The notes beneath the pieces are model-generated. The model was not told the origin of the DNA. It made no database searches and saw only the letters and a list, made by a program, of their open reading frames with translations. Position numbers and translations under genes: made by a program. 64,000 bases of DNA from positions 178,024 through 242,023 of the forward strand of contig NZ_JAUCGR010000001.1 in the NCBI RefSeq assembly GCF_030362815.1. Reading direction: 5' to 3'. Source of the DNA: Cellulomonas edaphi. Lineage in GTDB: Bacteria > Actinomycetota > Actinomycetes > Actinomycetales > Cellulomonadaceae. Of this stretch, positions 51,024 to 57,681 are shown piece by piece (position 1 is the stretch's first letter; each line of letters starts with the position of its first letter).

Positions 51024-51629
51024 TCATGCGGCGCGCGCGGCCAGCTGCTCCACCAGGCGCCAGCGGGAGGCGTCGTGCTCGACCACACGGAGGCCTGTCT
51101 CGCCGGCACGCAGCAGCGGTCGGCGGCGGTGGTGCTCTCCCGACTCGGCCGACGAGAACGCGTCGAGCACCCGTTGCACCCCCCGACCGAGGCGGGCCGA
51201 CGACTCGACGTGGTCGGCGAGGAGCAGGGTGCCGCCAGGTCGCAGCACGCGGGCGAGCTCGCGCATCACGACCACCTCGTCAGGCACGCAGCACATGGCG
51301 AACGTGCAGACCACGGTGTCGTACGCGTCGTCGGGCAGGCCTAGGTGCGCGCCGTCGGCGATCAGGCTGTGCACCTCACGTCCCAGCGTGCGAGCCCGCG
51401 CGACGGCCGCCTCGAGCATCACCGGACTGAGGTCCGTGATGGTCAGGTCGCTCACCCTGGCGTCGTAGTACGGCAGGTTGGCCCCCGTGCCGACGGCTAC
51501 CTCGAGCGTCCGGCCCGCTGCGCGCGCGGTGACCCAGCGGCGCGCGGGCGCGAGCAGACGGCGTTCGACGAACGCGGTGCTGCGGTCCCACGTCGCCGCC
51601 TGCCGATCCCAGTACGCCGGTTCGGGCAT
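51024..51629 (-). CDS. class I SAM-dependent methyltransferase
   Basis: A 201-residue methyltransferase of the Methyltransf_11/25 type. The SAM-binding motif is LEVAVGTGANLPYYD (about 42-56), followed by ITDLSPVMLEAAVARA, motif post-I DGAHLGLPDDAYDTVVCTF and LARVLRPGGTLLLAD near 125-140. The start PEPAYWDRQAATWDRS is typical. Substrate unknown. It is convergent with the MDR gene and co-directional with the GlsB-like and DDN-like genes. Confidence 0.9.
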   Translation of the reverse strand: MPEPAYWDRQAATWDRSTAFVERRLLAPARRWVTARAAGRTLEVAVGTGANLPYYDARVSDLTITDLSPVMLEAAVARARTLGREVHSLIADGAHLGLPDDAYDTVVCTFAMCCVPDEVVVMRELARVLRPGGTLLLADHVESSARLGRGVQRVLDAFSSAESGEHHRRRPLLRAGETGLRVVEHDASRWRLVEQLAARAA

Positions 51630-51647
51630 GGCGCTCGCGGCGTCCGG

Positions 51648-51908
51648 TCAGGCCCGGGAACGGTTCCGCGACCAGCGCCAGATGGCGGTCACGATGATCG
51701 CTCCGACGATGGAGCCGATGATGCCGCTGGCCCGGAGCTCGATCCCGTCGCCCGCGATCAGGCTGGCGAGCAGCCCGCCCACGAACGAGCCGGCGAGCCC
51801 GGCGACGATCGCCATGGTCCAGTCGATCCGCTTCCCCTCGCGGCCGAGGATGAGCTGCGCGGCCGCACCGACCAGCATGCCGAAGAGGATCAGACCGATG
51901 ATGAGCAT
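51648..51908 (-). CDS. GlsB/YeaQ/YmgE-type membrane stress protein
   Basis: An 86-residue protein with three hydrophobic helices: MLIIGLILFGMLVGAAAQLI, MAIVAGLAGSFVGGLLASLI and ASGIIGSIVGAIIVTAIW, separated by short charged loops with Asp and Arg. This Gly-rich three-helix pattern is that of the transglycosylase-associated/GlsB family found in many stress regulons. It lies nine bases after the DDN-like gene and 18 before the methyltransferase gene, so the three probably share a transcript. Confidence 0.9.
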   Translation of the reverse strand: MLIIGLILFGMLVGAAAQLILGREGKRIDWTMAIVAGLAGSFVGGLLASLIAGDGIELRASGIIGSIVGAIIVTAIWRWSRNRSRA

Positions 51909-51917
51909 GCGGAGAGA

Positions 51918-52367
51918 CTAGGGCAAGACGCCCACGTCGTGCGCCTGTTCGAGCAGCACCACGGGAATCTCGCGCGTGGTCCGCTGCTGGTAGGCGGCGT
52001 AGTGGGGCGACCCGGCGGTGATGGCGGGCCAGAGCCGGGCGCGCTCGTCGGCATCCGCGACCCGCGCGAGCATCGGACGCCGCGGCCCGCCGGCGAGCGC
52101 AACCTGCACGTGCGGGTCGTCGCGCAGGTTGAGGAACCAGGCCGGGTGCACGTCGTCGCCGCCGCGCGACGCGACGACCACGAGGCTGTCGCCCAGCTGA
52201 AGCGGCGCGGTGAGCATCGAGACGCGCGGCCGACCCGACCGGCGGCCCGTCGTGGTCAGCTCCAGGGCGGGGTCGCCCAGCAGGCGGCCTCCGACCCGCC
52301 CGCGGCTGACCCGCACGGCGGCGCGGTGCAGCACGCTGAGCGTCTTCATCGTGCGCGTGCTGGCCAT
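51918..52367 (-). CDS. DDN-family nitroreductase-like protein
   Basis: A 149-residue deazaflavin-dependent nitroreductase-family (DUF385) protein. Diagnostic parts are ELTTTGRRSGRPRVSMLTAP, VVASRGGDDVHPAWFLNLRD and the ending TTREIPVVLLEQ. The family binds F420 or related flavins and occurs mainly in actinomycetes. It leads the minus-strand cluster and is divergent from the DUF2975/Xre operon. Confidence 0.92.
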   Translation of the reverse strand: MASTRTMKTLSVLHRAAVRVSRGRVGGRLLGDPALELTTTGRRSGRPRVSMLTAPLQLGDSLVVVASRGGDDVHPAWFLNLRDDPHVQVALAGGPRRPMLARVADADERARLWPAITAGSPHYAAYQQRTTREIPVVLLEQAHDVGVLP

Positions 52368-52473
52368 CGTCCGAGTCTTGCCGTCAGAGGCCGACCATCG
52401 CCATCCCGGACGGACGGCGGTCGTCGGCGGCCAGACGTAGGAGCGGGCAACCTGCAGCGTGACAGATCAGATC

Positions 52474-52510
52474 TATCGATATACGGTCACCATCTATTGA
52501 CTATCGATAG
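52474..52510. promoter_or_regulatory. twin TATCGATA boxes before DUF2975-Xre operon
   Basis: TATCGATA occurs at 52474-52481 and again at 52502-52509 inside CTATCGATAG, 28 bp apart, directly before the GTGGAGG ribosome-binding site. AT-rich in a GC-rich context. The spacing and symmetry suggest a two-site operator for the Xre-type regulator of the operon. Confidence 0.6.
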
Positions 52511-52521
52511 GTGGAGGATCC

Positions 52522-53019
52522 ATGAGCCGTTGGACCATCAGGGCCCTGCGTGCCCTGCTCATGCTGATGCTCGGTGGCCTGCTGCTCGTGCAGGTCGTCC
52601 TGCTCCCCCTGCTCGGCGTCGACATGTCCCACGGCGACCCCGACGTGGCCCGGCTGCGCTGGCCGTTCGTGCTGATCGGGATCGCTGGCGTCGCGACGGT
52701 GGAGGTCGCACTGGTCTGCGTCTGGCAGCTGCTCACGATGGTCCGGCGCGAGACGGTGTTCAGCGCGTCGGCGTTCCGCTACGTCGATGTCATCATCGGC
52801 GCGGCCTGTGCGGCGACGGCGCTCGCCGTCGTGCTGTCGTTCGTGCTCGCGCCGGGGGAGGCCGTCGCGCCGGGCGTCGTGCTGCTCGTCGTCATCGGCG
52901 GCGTCGGCACCGCCGGCATCGCGCTGCTGGTGCTCGTCATGCGGGCGCTCCTGGCCAAGGCGGTGGCCCTGGACACGACCGCGACCACCCTGCGGGCCGA
53001 GCTCGACGAGGTCATCTGA
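52522..53019 (+). CDS. DUF2975 membrane protein
   Basis: A 165-residue integral membrane protein with four helices (RALLMLMLGGLLLVQVVLLP, FVLIGIAGVATVEVALVCVW, VIIGAACAATALAVVLSFVL and VVLLVVIGGVGTAGIALLVL) and a TVFSASAFRYVD segment between helices 2 and 3 that is typical of DUF2975. GTGGAGG precedes the ATG. It overlaps the next gene as TGATG. DUF2975 proteins recur beside YozG-like Xre regulators; the function is unknown. Confidence 0.92.
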   Translation: MSRWTIRALRALLMLMLGGLLLVQVVLLPLLGVDMSHGDPDVARLRWPFVLIGIAGVATVEVALVCVWQLLTMVRRETVFSASAFRYVDVIIGAACAATALAVVLSFVLAPGEAVAPGVVLLVVIGGVGTAGIALLVLVMRALLAKAVALDTTATTLRAELDEVI

Positions 53020-53243
53020 TGCCCATCGTGGTGGACATCGACGTGATGCTGGCGCGCCGCAAGATGTCCGTGGGCGAGCTCGCCGAGCGCATCGGGATCA
53101 CCCCCGCCAACCTCGCCGTCCTGAAGAACGGCCGTGCGAAGGCGGTCCGCTTCTCGACGCTCGAGGCGCTGTGCGAAGCGCTCGACTGCCAACCGGGTGA
53201 CCTGCTGCGTCACGTCGACCAGCCCGCTCGGGCGGTCCCCTAG
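53019..53243 (+). CDS. YozG-like Xre/Cro regulator
   Basis: A 74-residue single-domain HTH protein: VDIDVMLARRKMSVGELAER, IGITPANLAVLKNGRAKAVR and FSTLEALCEALDCQPGDLLR. This is the compact Xre type linked with DUF2975 genes. Its ATG overlaps the DUF2975 stop. It probably controls the two-gene operon through the TATCGATA boxes. Confidence 0.92.
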   Translation: MPIVVDIDVMLARRKMSVGELAERIGITPANLAVLKNGRAKAVRFSTLEALCEALDCQPGDLLRHVDQPARAVP

Positions 53244-53252
53244 GCTGCGCGC

Positions 53253-53687
53253 ATGCCGCCCGAGGACGATCTGCAGGATCTCGTCGACGCCTTCGCGAGC
53301 ATGCCCTGGTAGGCGTACGCCGCGCTCGCCGTCGGGATCGTCCTCGCGCTCTGGGCCGCCGGCCGGAACGCCCGCCCCCAAGCCGGCGAGGTGTGGTTCG
53401 CCGAGGTGCCCTTCGAGGACGGCAGCGGCAGCAAGGACCGGCCCGTGCTTGTGCTCGCCCGCGTCGGGCGACGCTCGTACTCGGTCGCTCGTTCCACCTC
53501 GCAGGACCGCACCGCGCGCCGCGACCACGTGCGCGTGCCGTCCGGCGTGCCGGGTCTGCCCAAGGCGAGCTGGCTGAACCTGCGCCCGACGACGCTGCGC
53601 AACCGCGCCTTCCGCCGACGGAGCGGCGCGCCCGGGCCGGCGTTCGTCCACTGGTACACCGAGACGGCCGATGCCGTCCGCCGCTGA
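53253..53687 (+). pseudogene. PemK/MazF-like membrane-anchored protein with amber codon
   Basis: Open frame with one interruption. From ATG 53253 the frame reads MPPEDDLQDLVDAFASMPW and hits TAG at 53310-53312. The same frame then continues AYAALAVGIVLALWAAGRNA (a membrane helix) and GEVWFAEVPFEDGSGSKDRP, a PemK-like endoribonuclease fold, down to TETADAVRR and its stop at 53685-53687. The frame before and after the TAG is coding-like and the protein is otherwise complete, about 144 residues. TAG differs from TGG by one base. Either a recent nonsense change, readthrough, a sequence error, or initiation downstream (GTG 53391, which would lack the anchor). Confidence 0.75.
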
Positions 53688-53707
53688 CCGCCGCTGAGCG
53701 CGCGGGT

Positions 53708-54136
53708 TCAGCTGCCGAAGCGGCCGCGCGCCTCGACCGGGATGAGCGGCTTGTCGGCGCGCGCACGGATCTGCTGGACGCTCCAGGTGTTCCCGTCGGG
53801 GTCGCTGAACCAGAAGAACGTGCCGCCGTCGCGCTCGTCGAACACCGTGATCTCGGACGCCTCGACGCCGCGTCCGACCAGCTCCGCGCGCGCGGCGGCC
53901 GCATCGGCAACCACCAGTTGGAGGCCCTTGAGCGAGCCCGGCGCCATCTCGTTCTGCGACGGCAGGTCGCCGATGACAATCGAGCAGCCCGAGCCCGGCG
54001 GGGTCAGCTGGACGACGTGCATGTGCTCGGTCTGCGTGTCGTGGTCGAGGTGGAATCCCACCTGGTCGCGGTAGAACTCCACCGAAGCGGCGATGTCGCT
54101 CACGGGCACGACGACGACTTCCAAGGTCCAGTCCAT
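53708..54136 (-). CDS. VOC-family protein
   Basis: A 142-residue glyoxalase-fold protein with LEVVVVPVSDIAASVEFYRD, QVGFHLDHDTQTEHMHVVQL and WFSDPDGNTWSVQQI. It has the ELV-like end and metal-type residues usual in antibiotic-resistance-like VOC proteins, with no indication of substrate. ATG 54136 selected inside a longer open frame; the true family start is MDWTLEVVVV. Confidence 0.9.
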   Translation of the reverse strand: MDWTLEVVVVPVSDIAASVEFYRDQVGFHLDHDTQTEHMHVVQLTPPGSGCSIVIGDLPSQNEMAPGSLKGLQLVVADAAAARAELVGRGVEASEITVFDERDGGTFFWFSDPDGNTWSVQQIRARADKPLIPVEARGRFGS

Positions 54137-54215
54137 GGGGTCAGCGTGTCGGAACCCGGTCCGGGGCACAACGGCACCGTTGCCTCCTGGGCTCGAGGTG
54201 CGGAAGCATGCGGGC

Positions 54216-54497
54216 ATGACGACCCCGGGCTTCGCCACCGGTCGAGCCCGGCGTGGCTCGATCGTCGCTGCCGCGCTGCTGGCCGTCGCCCTCGTCGGCG
54301 TCGGCGGGTGGCTGCTGTGGCGCGCGTCCCGCACCGCGGCGTACGGGTGGTTCGCCTACTCGCCGATGTCCGGCGTCGTCACCACGCAGGGCCACACCAC
54401 GTCGGCGCGGCTCGGCCTCGCCCTGCTGGCCATCGGGCTGCTCGGCCTCGGCGGCGTGGGCGGGTACGTCCTGGGCCGACGACGTCCGCGGGCCTGA
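54216..54497 (+). CDS. small two-helix membrane protein
   Basis: A 93-residue protein with helices near SIVAAALLAVALVGVGGWLL and LGLALLAIGLLGLGGVGGYV, separated by a short AAYGWFAYSPMSGVVTTQGH segment, and a basic tail RRRPRA. No family is recognised. It lies between a minus-strand VOC gene and the AbiEi-like gene. Confidence 0.6.
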   Translation: MTTPGFATGRARRGSIVAAALLAVALVGVGGWLLWRASRTAAYGWFAYSPMSGVVTTQGHTTSARLGLALLAIGLLGLGGVGGYVLGRRRPRA

Positions 54498-54561
54498 GCC
54501 GGTTGTCCACAATCTGCAGCTGAGCCCGTCGGACGGGGTGCACCCCGCGCGAGGCTGGCGC

Positions 54562-55497
54562 ATGCCCCGACGCCCAGGCTCGAGCTCCGGACTGCGCCCT
54601 CCCGCGGCACCACCGCGCCTCGTCCTCGCGCGGGACCACCGGGACGAGCACCTCGCGCGCCTGGTCGCCGACGGGTCGCTCACGCGCCTGCACCGCGGCG
54701 CCTACCTGCTCGCGCCCGCCGGCGATCCGCAGGACCTGTTGCTCGCGCGGATCGCCGCCGCTCACCATCTGGCGCGAACGGAGCACTGCTTCAGCCACAC
54801 CTCCGCCGCGTTGCTGCACGGGTTGGGGATGTGGCGCCTGCCCTCCGATGTCGAGGTGTACCAGGCCCACGCCCCCAGCAGCCGTGCGCGGAGCGGCGTC
54901 GTGCGGCACACGCCGCTCCCACCGGCCGACGATCGCGCCGTGGTGGCCGGGCTGCCCGCCACCACGCTCGCGCGCACGGCGTGGGACTGCATGACGACGC
55001 TGCCGGCCGCCGACGCGCTGGTGATCGCCGACGCCGCGCTCCGGGCGGGGGTGGATCCCACCGCCTGGGACGCCTATGCCCGGCCGCGTGCGCGGGGGCA
55101 TGCGCGGGCCCGAGCGATCCTCGCCGTCGCGGACGACGGGGCGGAGTCGGCGCCGGAGTCGATCTGCCGGTATCGGCTGCTGCGGGCCGGTTTCCCGCCA
55201 CCCGAGACGCAGATCCGGATCCCGACGCGGCTCGGGACGTTCTACGGCGATCTCGGCTGGTCGCGGTGGCGCGTGGTCATCGAGTACGACGGTCGGATCA
55301 AGTACGCCGACCGGCCGACCGAGTCACTCGTCGCGGAGAAGCGCCGGCACGACGCGCTCGTGGAGGAGGGCTGGCGCCCGATCCGCGTCACCAAGGAGGA
55401 CCTCCGCGTCCGAGGAGCCTTCGAGGCCCGGGTGGCGCGTCACCTGCCCGCCGCCGTGACGAGCGACCTCCGCCGCCGGGGCGAGCTCGCGTGGTGA
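54562..55497 (+). CDS. AbiEi-like winged helix plus DUF559/Vsr-like nuclease domain
   Basis: A 311-residue protein of a type common in actinomycetes. The N-terminal part (LARDHRDEHLARLVADGSLT, then LHRGAYLLAPAG) is the AbiEi/type IV antitoxin-like winged helix. The C-terminal part has a Vsr/DUF559-like core with GDLGWSRWRVVIEYDGRIKY, where the acidic residues and Lys fit a PD-(D/E)xK fold. Nuclease activity is inferred. The gene overlaps a small ORF at its end (GTGA). Confidence 0.8.
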   Translation: MPRRPGSSSGLRPPAAPPRLVLARDHRDEHLARLVADGSLTRLHRGAYLLAPAGDPQDLLLARIAAAHHLARTEHCFSHTSAALLHGLGMWRLPSDVEVYQAHAPSSRARSGVVRHTPLPPADDRAVVAGLPATTLARTAWDCMTTLPAADALVIADAALRAGVDPTAWDAYARPRARGHARARAILAVADDGAESAPESICRYRLLRAGFPPPETQIRIPTRLGTFYGDLGWSRWRVVIEYDGRIKYADRPTESLVAEKRRHDALVEEGWRPIRVTKEDLRVRGAFEARVARHLPAAVTSDLRRRGELAW

Positions 55498-55595
55498 GCA
55501 CCGACGCGCCGCGCGCCCACGAGCTGGGCGCCGGCGAGCTGGGCGCCGACGAGCTGGGCGCCGGCGAGACCGTTACTCCGCCACGAGATCGTTAG
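55494..55595 (+). CDS. possible small ORF with ELGAG repeat
   Basis: GTG 55494 overlaps the previous stop as GTGA. The 33-residue product is STDAPRAHELGAGELGADEL and then GAGETVTPPRDR, with a three-fold ELGA(G/D) repeat. Its end runs into the repeat cluster at 55558-55639. No family; it may only be repeat DNA with an open frame. Confidence 0.25.
   Translation: MSTDAPRAHELGAGELGADELGAGETVTPPRDR
55521..55565 (+). repeat. three-copy 15-bp tandem repeat
   Basis: GAGCTGGGCGCCGGC, GAGCTGGGCGCCGAC and GAGCTGGGCGCCGGC occur head to tail with one change. In frame with the preceding small ORF they encode ELGAG/ELGAD. Confidence 0.8.
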
Positions 55596-55639
55596 TTGTA
55601 CGTGACGGTCTCGCGGCGGAGTGACGGTTTCGTGCGGGA
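55558..55639. repeat. symmetric cluster of four 19-bp sites
   Basis: Two contiguous copies read in reverse orientation (55558-55576, 55577-55595), then TTGTAC (55596-55601), then two contiguous copies read forward (55602-55620, 55621-55639). The forward copies are GTGACGGTCTCGCGGCGGA and GTGACGGTTTCGTGCGGGA (16 of 19 shared). Perfect sub-pairings also exist: GCGAGACCGT with ACGGTCTCGC (10 bp) and ACTCCGCC with GGCGGAGT (8 bp). The cluster sits in a convergent intergenic region upstream of no obvious promoter. Confidence 0.7.
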
Positions 55640-55736
55640 TGGCGTGGGCGGGCTACGCGCCGCGCGGGTGAGCTGGGCGGGCGGACAGGCTGCGCCGTCC
55701 GGGCGAACGCGAGGTGGCGCGGGGCGGGGCCGCGGG

Positions 55737-56393
55737 TCAGGTGGGGATGCGGTGGGTCTCGTAGGCCCACATCGCCATCTCCACGCGGTTCCGGGCACCC
55801 AGCTTGGCCATGAGGCTCGCCAGGTGGGTCTTCACGGTGCTGAGGCTGATGTGCAGCTCGGCCGCGATCTCCACGTTGGTCAGGCCACGTGCCACCGTGA
55901 GCAGCACCTCCTCCTCGCGCGCGGTCAGCGGGTCGACGAGCGGCGCGTGCGGGCTGGCGGGGCGGGCGTCGGCGAAGGCGGCGAGGAGGCGGACGGTGAC
56001 GTTCGGGGCGATGAGGGCCTCGCCGTTGGCGGCGGCACGCACCGCCTGGGTCAGCAGCTCCGGGCCGGCGTCCTTGAGCAGGAAGCCGCGCGCACCCGCC
56101 TTGAGCGCGCCGTGCACGTACTCGTCGAGGTCGAAGGTGGTCACGACGACGACCGCCATCGGCTCCGCGACGCCGGGGCCGGCAAGCAGCCGGGTCGCCT
56201 CCAGGCCGTCGAGTTCCGGCATGCGGATGTCGAACAGGCACACGTCGGGCGCCAGCTCGCGCGCCATCCGCACGGCGGCGCGCCCGTCGGCCGCCTCGCC
56301 CACCACGGAGATCCCGGGCTGCGCGTCGAGGATCATGCGCAGCCCGGTGCGGATCAGCTCCTGGTCGTCGGCGACCAGCACGCGGATGGTCAT
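55737..56393 (-). CDS. NarL-type response regulator
   Basis: A 218-residue response regulator. The receiver starts TIRVLVADDQELIRTGLRMI with the acidic pair and phosphoacceptor Asp in CLFDIRMPELDG, plus Thr (VVTTFDLDEY) and Lys (LLKDAG). The C-terminal LuxR helix-turn-helix is DPLTAREEEVLLTVARGLTN with STVKTHLASLMAKL. Its ATG overlaps the histidine kinase stop (ATGA), so the kinase and regulator are a pair. Control of the adjacent divergent MMPL gene is likely but inferred. Confidence 0.95.
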   Translation of the reverse strand: MTIRVLVADDQELIRTGLRMILDAQPGISVVGEAADGRAAVRMARELAPDVCLFDIRMPELDGLEATRLLAGPGVAEPMAVVVVTTFDLDEYVHGALKAGARGFLLKDAGPELLTQAVRAAANGEALIAPNVTVRLLAAFADARPASPHAPLVDPLTAREEEVLLTVARGLTNVEIAAELHISLSTVKTHLASLMAKLGARNRVEMAMWAYETHRIPT

Positions 56394-57523
56394 GCGGCGG
56401 CCGCCCTCGGCAGGACGGCGTCGACGACCCACCCGCGCGACGAGCCGGGCCCGGCCGTGATCGTGCCGCCCAGCAGCGTGGCGCGCTCGGTCATGCCGAC
56501 GATGCCGTAGCCCGCCGAGCGAGGCGCGAGCACGGTGTCGCCGTCGTCGGTGACGACGCAGCGCACCGCGTCGGGCGACCCGGTGACGGCCACGACGATG
56601 CGGGTGGCCCCGCGCGCGTGCCGTACGGCGTTGGTCACCGACTCCTGCGCGATCCGGAACACGGCCGCCCCGACCGCCGGGCCCAGGTCGTCGAGGTCGC
56701 CGGTGAGCCGGACCGCGACGCGCTCGTCCGCCGCCGCGAGCGACGGCACGTCGACGACACCCCTCGCCGGCGCCAGCGCCGCGTCGCCGCGATCGCGCAG
56801 CGCACCCACCAGCACGCGCATCTCGGCGAGCGTGCGCGACCCCTCGGCCTCGATCACGGCGAGGGCCTCGCCGGCCGCGGCGGGCTGCGTCGCGGCGACG
56901 ACGCGACCGGCCTGCGCCCGGATCACCATGGCGGACACGTGGTGCGCGACGGTGTCGTGCAGCTCGCGTGCCAGCTGCTCGCGCTCGCGCAGCCGCACCT
57001 GGTCGAGCTCTCGCGCGCGCGACACGGAGAAGACGCGGACGGATGCGCCGACGACGAAAGGCGAGGCCATGAAGATGAACGCGCCCACCGCCTCGCCGAG
57101 GGTCGTGTAGTCGCTGGAGATGCCCACCGTGAAGGCCACCAGCACGATGGCGGTGCCCAGCACGATCTCTCGCCCCGAGCCCCAGCGCAGCAGCGCGTAG
57201 CCGAGCAGCACGACGAATGCCATCGCCCCGAGGCCGACGGATTCCACGCCCGCCGCGAGGGACGCCACGGACACGGCGATCACCGCGCCGAACGTCAGCG
57301 CGATCATCGCGAGCGGGTGCGTGCGACGCCAGAGCATGGTGCACGCGAGGCCGAGCGCCATCGCGAGCGCCACCGGCGGCCACACCACGTCCGGGCGCAG
57401 CGCCGTCTCGAGCACCGCGATCACGACGATCACGCCGAACAGGAACCAGTCGCGCCACACCCGTCGGGGGGCGCCGGGCGCGCGCGGCTCGGCCCACAGC
57501 CGCCGCAACGCTCCAGGGATCAC
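56390..57523 (-). CDS. NarL-family sensor histidine kinase
   Basis: A 377-residue membrane kinase. The sensor region has about four to five helices (LFGVIVVIAVLETALRPDVV, LAMIALTFGAVIAVSVASLA, GAMAFVVLLGYALLRWGSGR and later). HisKA_3 follows with ARELHDTVAHHVSAMVIRAQ (His phosphoacceptor), and the ATPase domain has ESVTNAVRHARGATRIVVAV and GYGIVGMTERATLLGG. GTG 57523 is preferred to GTG 57574 because it starts at the usual VIPGALRRLWAEPRAPG-type leader. The signal sensed is unknown. Confidence 0.93.
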   Translation of the reverse strand: MIPGALRRLWAEPRAPGAPRRVWRDWFLFGVIVVIAVLETALRPDVVWPPVALAMALGLACTMLWRRTHPLAMIALTFGAVIAVSVASLAAGVESVGLGAMAFVVLLGYALLRWGSGREIVLGTAIVLVAFTVGISSDYTTLGEAVGAFIFMASPFVVGASVRVFSVSRARELDQVRLREREQLARELHDTVAHHVSAMVIRAQAGRVVAATQPAAAGEALAVIEAEGSRTLAEMRVLVGALRDRGDAALAPARGVVDVPSLAAADERVAVRLTGDLDDLGPAVGAAVFRIAQESVTNAVRHARGATRIVVAVTGSPDAVRCVVTDDGDTVLAPRSAGYGIVGMTERATLLGGTITAGPGSSRGWVVDAVLPRAAAA

Positions 57524-57681
57524 CGACCCAGCGTAGGGATTGGCGGCCTCCGCCGGATCCACCGAAAGGACCACCGGTGCGCCCGCCGTTCGGCCAGGTC
57601 AGCGCGGGCTCGGCGGCCGATGTCGCGCGCCGCGCGGGTCGCGACGATCGGAACGACCCGCCACCCCACCTGGAGGACCCG

